Origin: Planctomycetaceae bacterium
Lineage (GTDB): Bacteria; Planctomycetota; Phycisphaerae; Phycisphaerales; SM1A02
Length of the DNA: 7,468 nt
Reading direction: 5' to 3'
NCBI GenBank assembly: GCA_947459855.1
Contig: CANHFL010000040.1
Location: 1-7,468 of the forward strand
The notes beneath the pieces are model-generated. The model saw only the letters and a program-made list of their open reading frames with translations. It did no database searches and was not told the DNA's origin. Shown in pieces: positions 5,881 through 7,468 of the stretch (its first letter is position 1; each line of letters begins with the position of its first letter). A program made the translations under genes and the position numbers.

Positions 5881-5905
5881 AGACTCCGCAGATTGACGTG
5901 GGGAC

Positions 5906-7162
5906 ATGCAACGCACGACCGTGCGGCGCGACCGCCTGAGCCGATTCGTCGACCTGGCGCGCGTCTACCGTGGATGGAGCCGGCAGCAGCTGGCGACGCA
6001 CCTTGGCCGGGACCTGTCGAAGATCGTGCCCGACAGCGGCAATCCGAAGCTCGACCTGGTGGTGGCGCTTGCCGAGGCGCTTGACTGGAACGTCGGCGAC
6101 GTGGCCGAGTGCGTCTGGGACGGCCCTGGCGAGCCGGCCGCCGCCCCGGCGGCACCCGTGCCGGGCGGCGACGCCGCCGCGCACGACGCGCATGCGCTCG
6201 ACGCGCACCGCGCCGGCGACTGGCGCGCGATGCTGGACGCGGCACGGTGCATGCTCGGGGCGGCGCGCGACGGCGCGACCCGCGCACGCGCCCTGAACCG
6301 CATGTCCGGCGCGCACGACGGCATGGGCCGCTACGTGCGCTCGCTGGAGTGCCTGCGCGAGGCGCTCGACGAGCGGCCGCTGCCCGCGGCGCTGCGCCTG
6401 ATGCTGCACGTCAACCTCGCCAACGCGCACTACGCGCTGTGGAACGTCGTCGAGGCGCGCGCGACCGCCGGCGAGATCGTGGCGCGTTTCGAGGCCGTGC
6501 CGCCGGACGGCCGCCTGGAGCGCGTGGCGCAGGCGTTCGCCACGATGGTGCGCGGGCAGTGCGCGCGCCGCATGATGGAGCGCGAGCCCGAGCGCGCGCA
6601 CGCCCACGCACGCGCGGCCAAGGCGGACCTGGTGCGCGCCGGCACGCTGCTGGGCACCCTGGCGCGCGAGTTCGGCGACGAAAGCTACGGCGGCGTCGCC
6701 AACACGTGCCGCGGTGCGCTGCTGGAGGTCGAGTGCGTGCTCGGCGAGCGCGACCCCGCCGACGCGGTGGCGACCATCACCGAGGCGCTCGGCAACGCCG
6801 AGGATCCGCTGATCGCCCCGCCCGGCGACTGGCTGGAGAGCTGGGGCTGGTGGGCGATCTTCGGGTGCAACGTCGCGATCCGCCACCTGGAGGATCCCGG
6901 GTTCCACCGTGCGATGGCCATCTTCACGAACAAGGCCGTGGAGATCGCCGACCGCCTGGGCAACTGGTCGCTGCGCGAACGCGCGTTCACGCTCGAGCAC
7001 GTGCGCCGGCGGCGCCTGGCCCGCACCAGCGGCTTCGACGCCGAGTGGGTGCTGGACGAGGAGGACGTGCGGACGCTGGCAGGCACCATGGGGCGCTTCC
7101 CCGCGTTCCGCGACGTGGGCTGGCGCATCCTGGCGGAAGCCAAGGTGATCGAGCAGGGTTGA
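5906..7162 (+). CDS. XRE-type HTH regulator with long TPR-like C-terminal region
   Basis: I do not recognise a named family for this 418-residue protein. Residues 11-70 look like a lambda-repressor/XRE helix-turn-helix: FVDLARVYRGWSRQQLATHLG (14-34) with turn and recognition helix around 25-45, then SGNPKLDLVVALAEALDW (44-61) and a VGDV end, as in HTH_3 domains. A Pro/Ala/Gly linker covers 72-95. From 96 onward it is all-helical, with at least two TPR-like units near 127-160 (RALNRMSGAHDGMGRYVRSL) and 163-196 (LRLMLHVNLANAHYALWNV), then further helix pairs to about 400. A Trp cluster (GDWLESWGWWAIFGCN) lies near 307-322. Likely a cytoplasmic DNA-binding protein whose TPR part senses a protein or peptide, as in RRNPP regulators; its ligand and targets are unknown. 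GTGGGGA at 5898-5904 is a weak ribosome binding site for ATG 5906. The exported repeat protein starts 16 bp downstream, so the two are probably cotranscribed. Confidence 0.85.
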   Translation: MQRTTVRRDRLSRFVDLARVYRGWSRQQLATHLGRDLSKIVPDSGNPKLDLVVALAEALDWNVGDVAECVWDGPGEPAAAPAAPVPGGDAAAHDAHALDAHRAGDWRAMLDAARCMLGAARDGATRARALNRMSGAHDGMGRYVRSLECLREALDERPLPAALRLMLHVNLANAHYALWNVVEARATAGEIVARFEAVPPDGRLERVAQAFATMVRGQCARRMMEREPERAHAHARAAKADLVRAGTLLGTLAREFGDESYGGVANTCRGALLEVECVLGERDPADAVATITEALGNAEDPLIAPPGDWLESWGWWAIFGCNVAIRHLEDPGFHRAMAIFTNKAVEIADRLGNWSLRERAFTLEHVRRRRLARTSGFDAEWVLDEEDVRTLAGTMGRFPAFRDVGWRILAEAKVIEQG

Positions 7163-7164
7163 TC

Positions 7165-7171
7165 GAAAGGA
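7165..7171 (+). promoter_or_regulatory. Ribosome binding site of the exported repeat protein
   Basis: GAAAGGA lies 7 nt before ATG 7179, within the 16-bp gap after the HTH-TPR stop. It is one of the strongest Shine-Dalgarno matches in the window and is the main evidence that the downstream frame is translated. Confidence 0.7.
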
Positions 7172-7178
7172 CCCCCAC

Positions 7179-7468
7179 ATGCGACACACCACACCCGATT
7201 GCGAACGGAGCGCGGGCGCGCGGCTGCGCCCGCCGAACCTCCGCACCGCCCTGGCCGCGCTGGCCGGTGCGTGCGCGCTGCTGGCCGCCGCCGCACCCGC
7301 GTGCGCCGGCGGGAAGCAGGATGCGGCCGAGGACTCGAGGCTCTCATCCCGCCGGCATCGCTGGTGGATGGAAGGCTGGGCACACTCCATGCAGGAGCGA
7401 TGCTTCATCGACTGGATGGACGGCCTGCTCGGTACCGGCACGTGGCGCCACTCGATGCAGGAGCGGGA
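7179..7468 (+). CDS. Exported Trp-rich polypeptide with internal repeat (3' end outside window)
   Basis: The frame is open from ATG 7179 to the window edge (96 codons plus 2 nt), so length and C-terminus are unknown. Residues 1-20 are polar and basic, 21-43 form a hydrophobic Ala/Leu stretch (RTALAALAGACALLAAAAPA) ending in ACA before GG, a good signal-peptidase I site after Ala43; a lipobox is not convincing. The mature part begins GGKQDAAEDSRLSSRRHRW and then carries two copies of a Trp-rich unit: WMEG-WAHSMQER (63-74) and WMDG-LLGTGT-WRHSMQER (79-96), joined by CFID. The early codons include more A/T-ending choices (CGA, ACA, GAT, GAA) than the neighbours. I cannot name a family. It could be a peptide-signal precursor, a small envelope protein, or the start of a long repeat protein. 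Position and ribosome binding site suggest expression with the HTH-TPR gene. Confidence 0.65.
   Translation, partial: MRHTTPDCERSAGARLRPPNLRTALAALAGACALLAAAAPACAGGKQDAAEDSRLSSRRHRWWMEGWAHSMQERCFIDWMDGLLGTGTWRHSMQER
7365..7466 (+). repeat. Two-copy coding repeat WM(E/D)G...W-x-HSMQER
   Basis: Copy 1 covers 7365-7400 (12 codons) and copy 2 covers 7413-7466 (18 codons). Copy 2 carries a 6-codon insertion, LLGTGT, between its WMDG and WRHSMQER halves. The HSMQER-encoding parts start at 7383 and 7449, 66 bp apart. They differ mainly at third codon positions (TCC/TCG, CGA/CGG), so the peptide is conserved more than the DNA. More copies may lie beyond the window. Confidence 0.75.

Noticed and set aside
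5893..5898. TTGACG as a -35 box
   Set aside because: It lies only 13 nt before the ATG of the HTH-TPR gene, and no -10 box follows at the right spacing; inside the coding region such a promoter would make no sense for this gene.
7186..7320. Lipoprotein signal in the exported repeat protein (Cys32 or Cys42)
   Set aside because: The residues before each Cys (AGA, APA) lack the Leu at -3 that a lipobox needs; the ACA/GG signal-peptidase I site fits better.
5687..7441. Minus-strand open frame of 584 codons covering the HTH-TPR gene
   Set aside because: Antisense to a gene with a clear HTH motif and a well-placed downstream ribosome binding site; its product is a His/Arg/Ala-rich composition typical of antisense frames in GC-rich DNA, and it also runs into tmk.
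1..7468. tRNA, rRNA, CRISPR array, insertion sequence or phage genes
   Set aside because: I looked for tandem repeats, terminal inverted repeats, transposase motifs and cloverleaf-like segments on both strands and saw none; a covariance-model scan was not possible here.

Overview
The window is very GC-rich (about 70% by eye) bacterial chromosomal DNA with tightly packed genes on both strands. It carries seven complete protein-coding genes plus one gene cut at each end. No rRNA, tRNA, CRISPR array, insertion sequence or integrase is visible. GC content, an enlarged first GTPase domain in Der, an exported DUF1579-like protein, and start codons placed directly behind TAnnnT -10 boxes are compatible with a planctomycete of the Phycisphaerae type. 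That assignment is an inference: no single gene proves it.

Layout from left to right. (1) 1-221 (+) is the C-terminal end of a glycosylasparaginase-like Ntn-hydrolase. (2) 276-848 (+) is a PduO-type cob(I)alamin adenosyltransferase. (3) 868-1521 (-) is uracil phosphoribosyltransferase (upp), convergent with the previous gene across a 19-bp gap that is almost entirely one hairpin. (4) 1605-2522 (+) is an exported DUF1579-like protein, divergent from upp with overlapping -10 boxes between them. (5) 2560-3954 (+) is the ribosome-assembly GTPase Der, with extra segments in its first G domain. (6) 3961-4500 (-) is an unrecognised integral membrane protein. (7) 4544-5038 (+) is an unrecognised protein whose two zinc-knuckle-like CxxC motifs flank a two-helix membrane hairpin. 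(8) 5062-5751 (+) is thymidylate kinase (tmk), with an alternative ATGA-overlapping start. (9) 5906-7162 (+) is an XRE-type helix-turn-helix protein with a long TPR-like C-terminal region. (10) 7179 to the window end (+) is the start of an exported, Trp-rich protein with an internal repeat, cut by the window edge.

Genes 1-8 look like ordinary housekeeping and accessory metabolism: cobalamin activation, pyrimidine salvage, dTTP synthesis and ribosome biogenesis. The part that stands out is 5752-7468: a structured upstream region, an HTH-TPR regulator, and 16 bp downstream an exported repeat-bearing polypeptide with a strong ribosome binding site. This layout resembles the receptor-plus-peptide cassettes of the RRNPP quorum-sensing family known from Firmicutes. 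The link is a hypothesis from architecture and gene order only.
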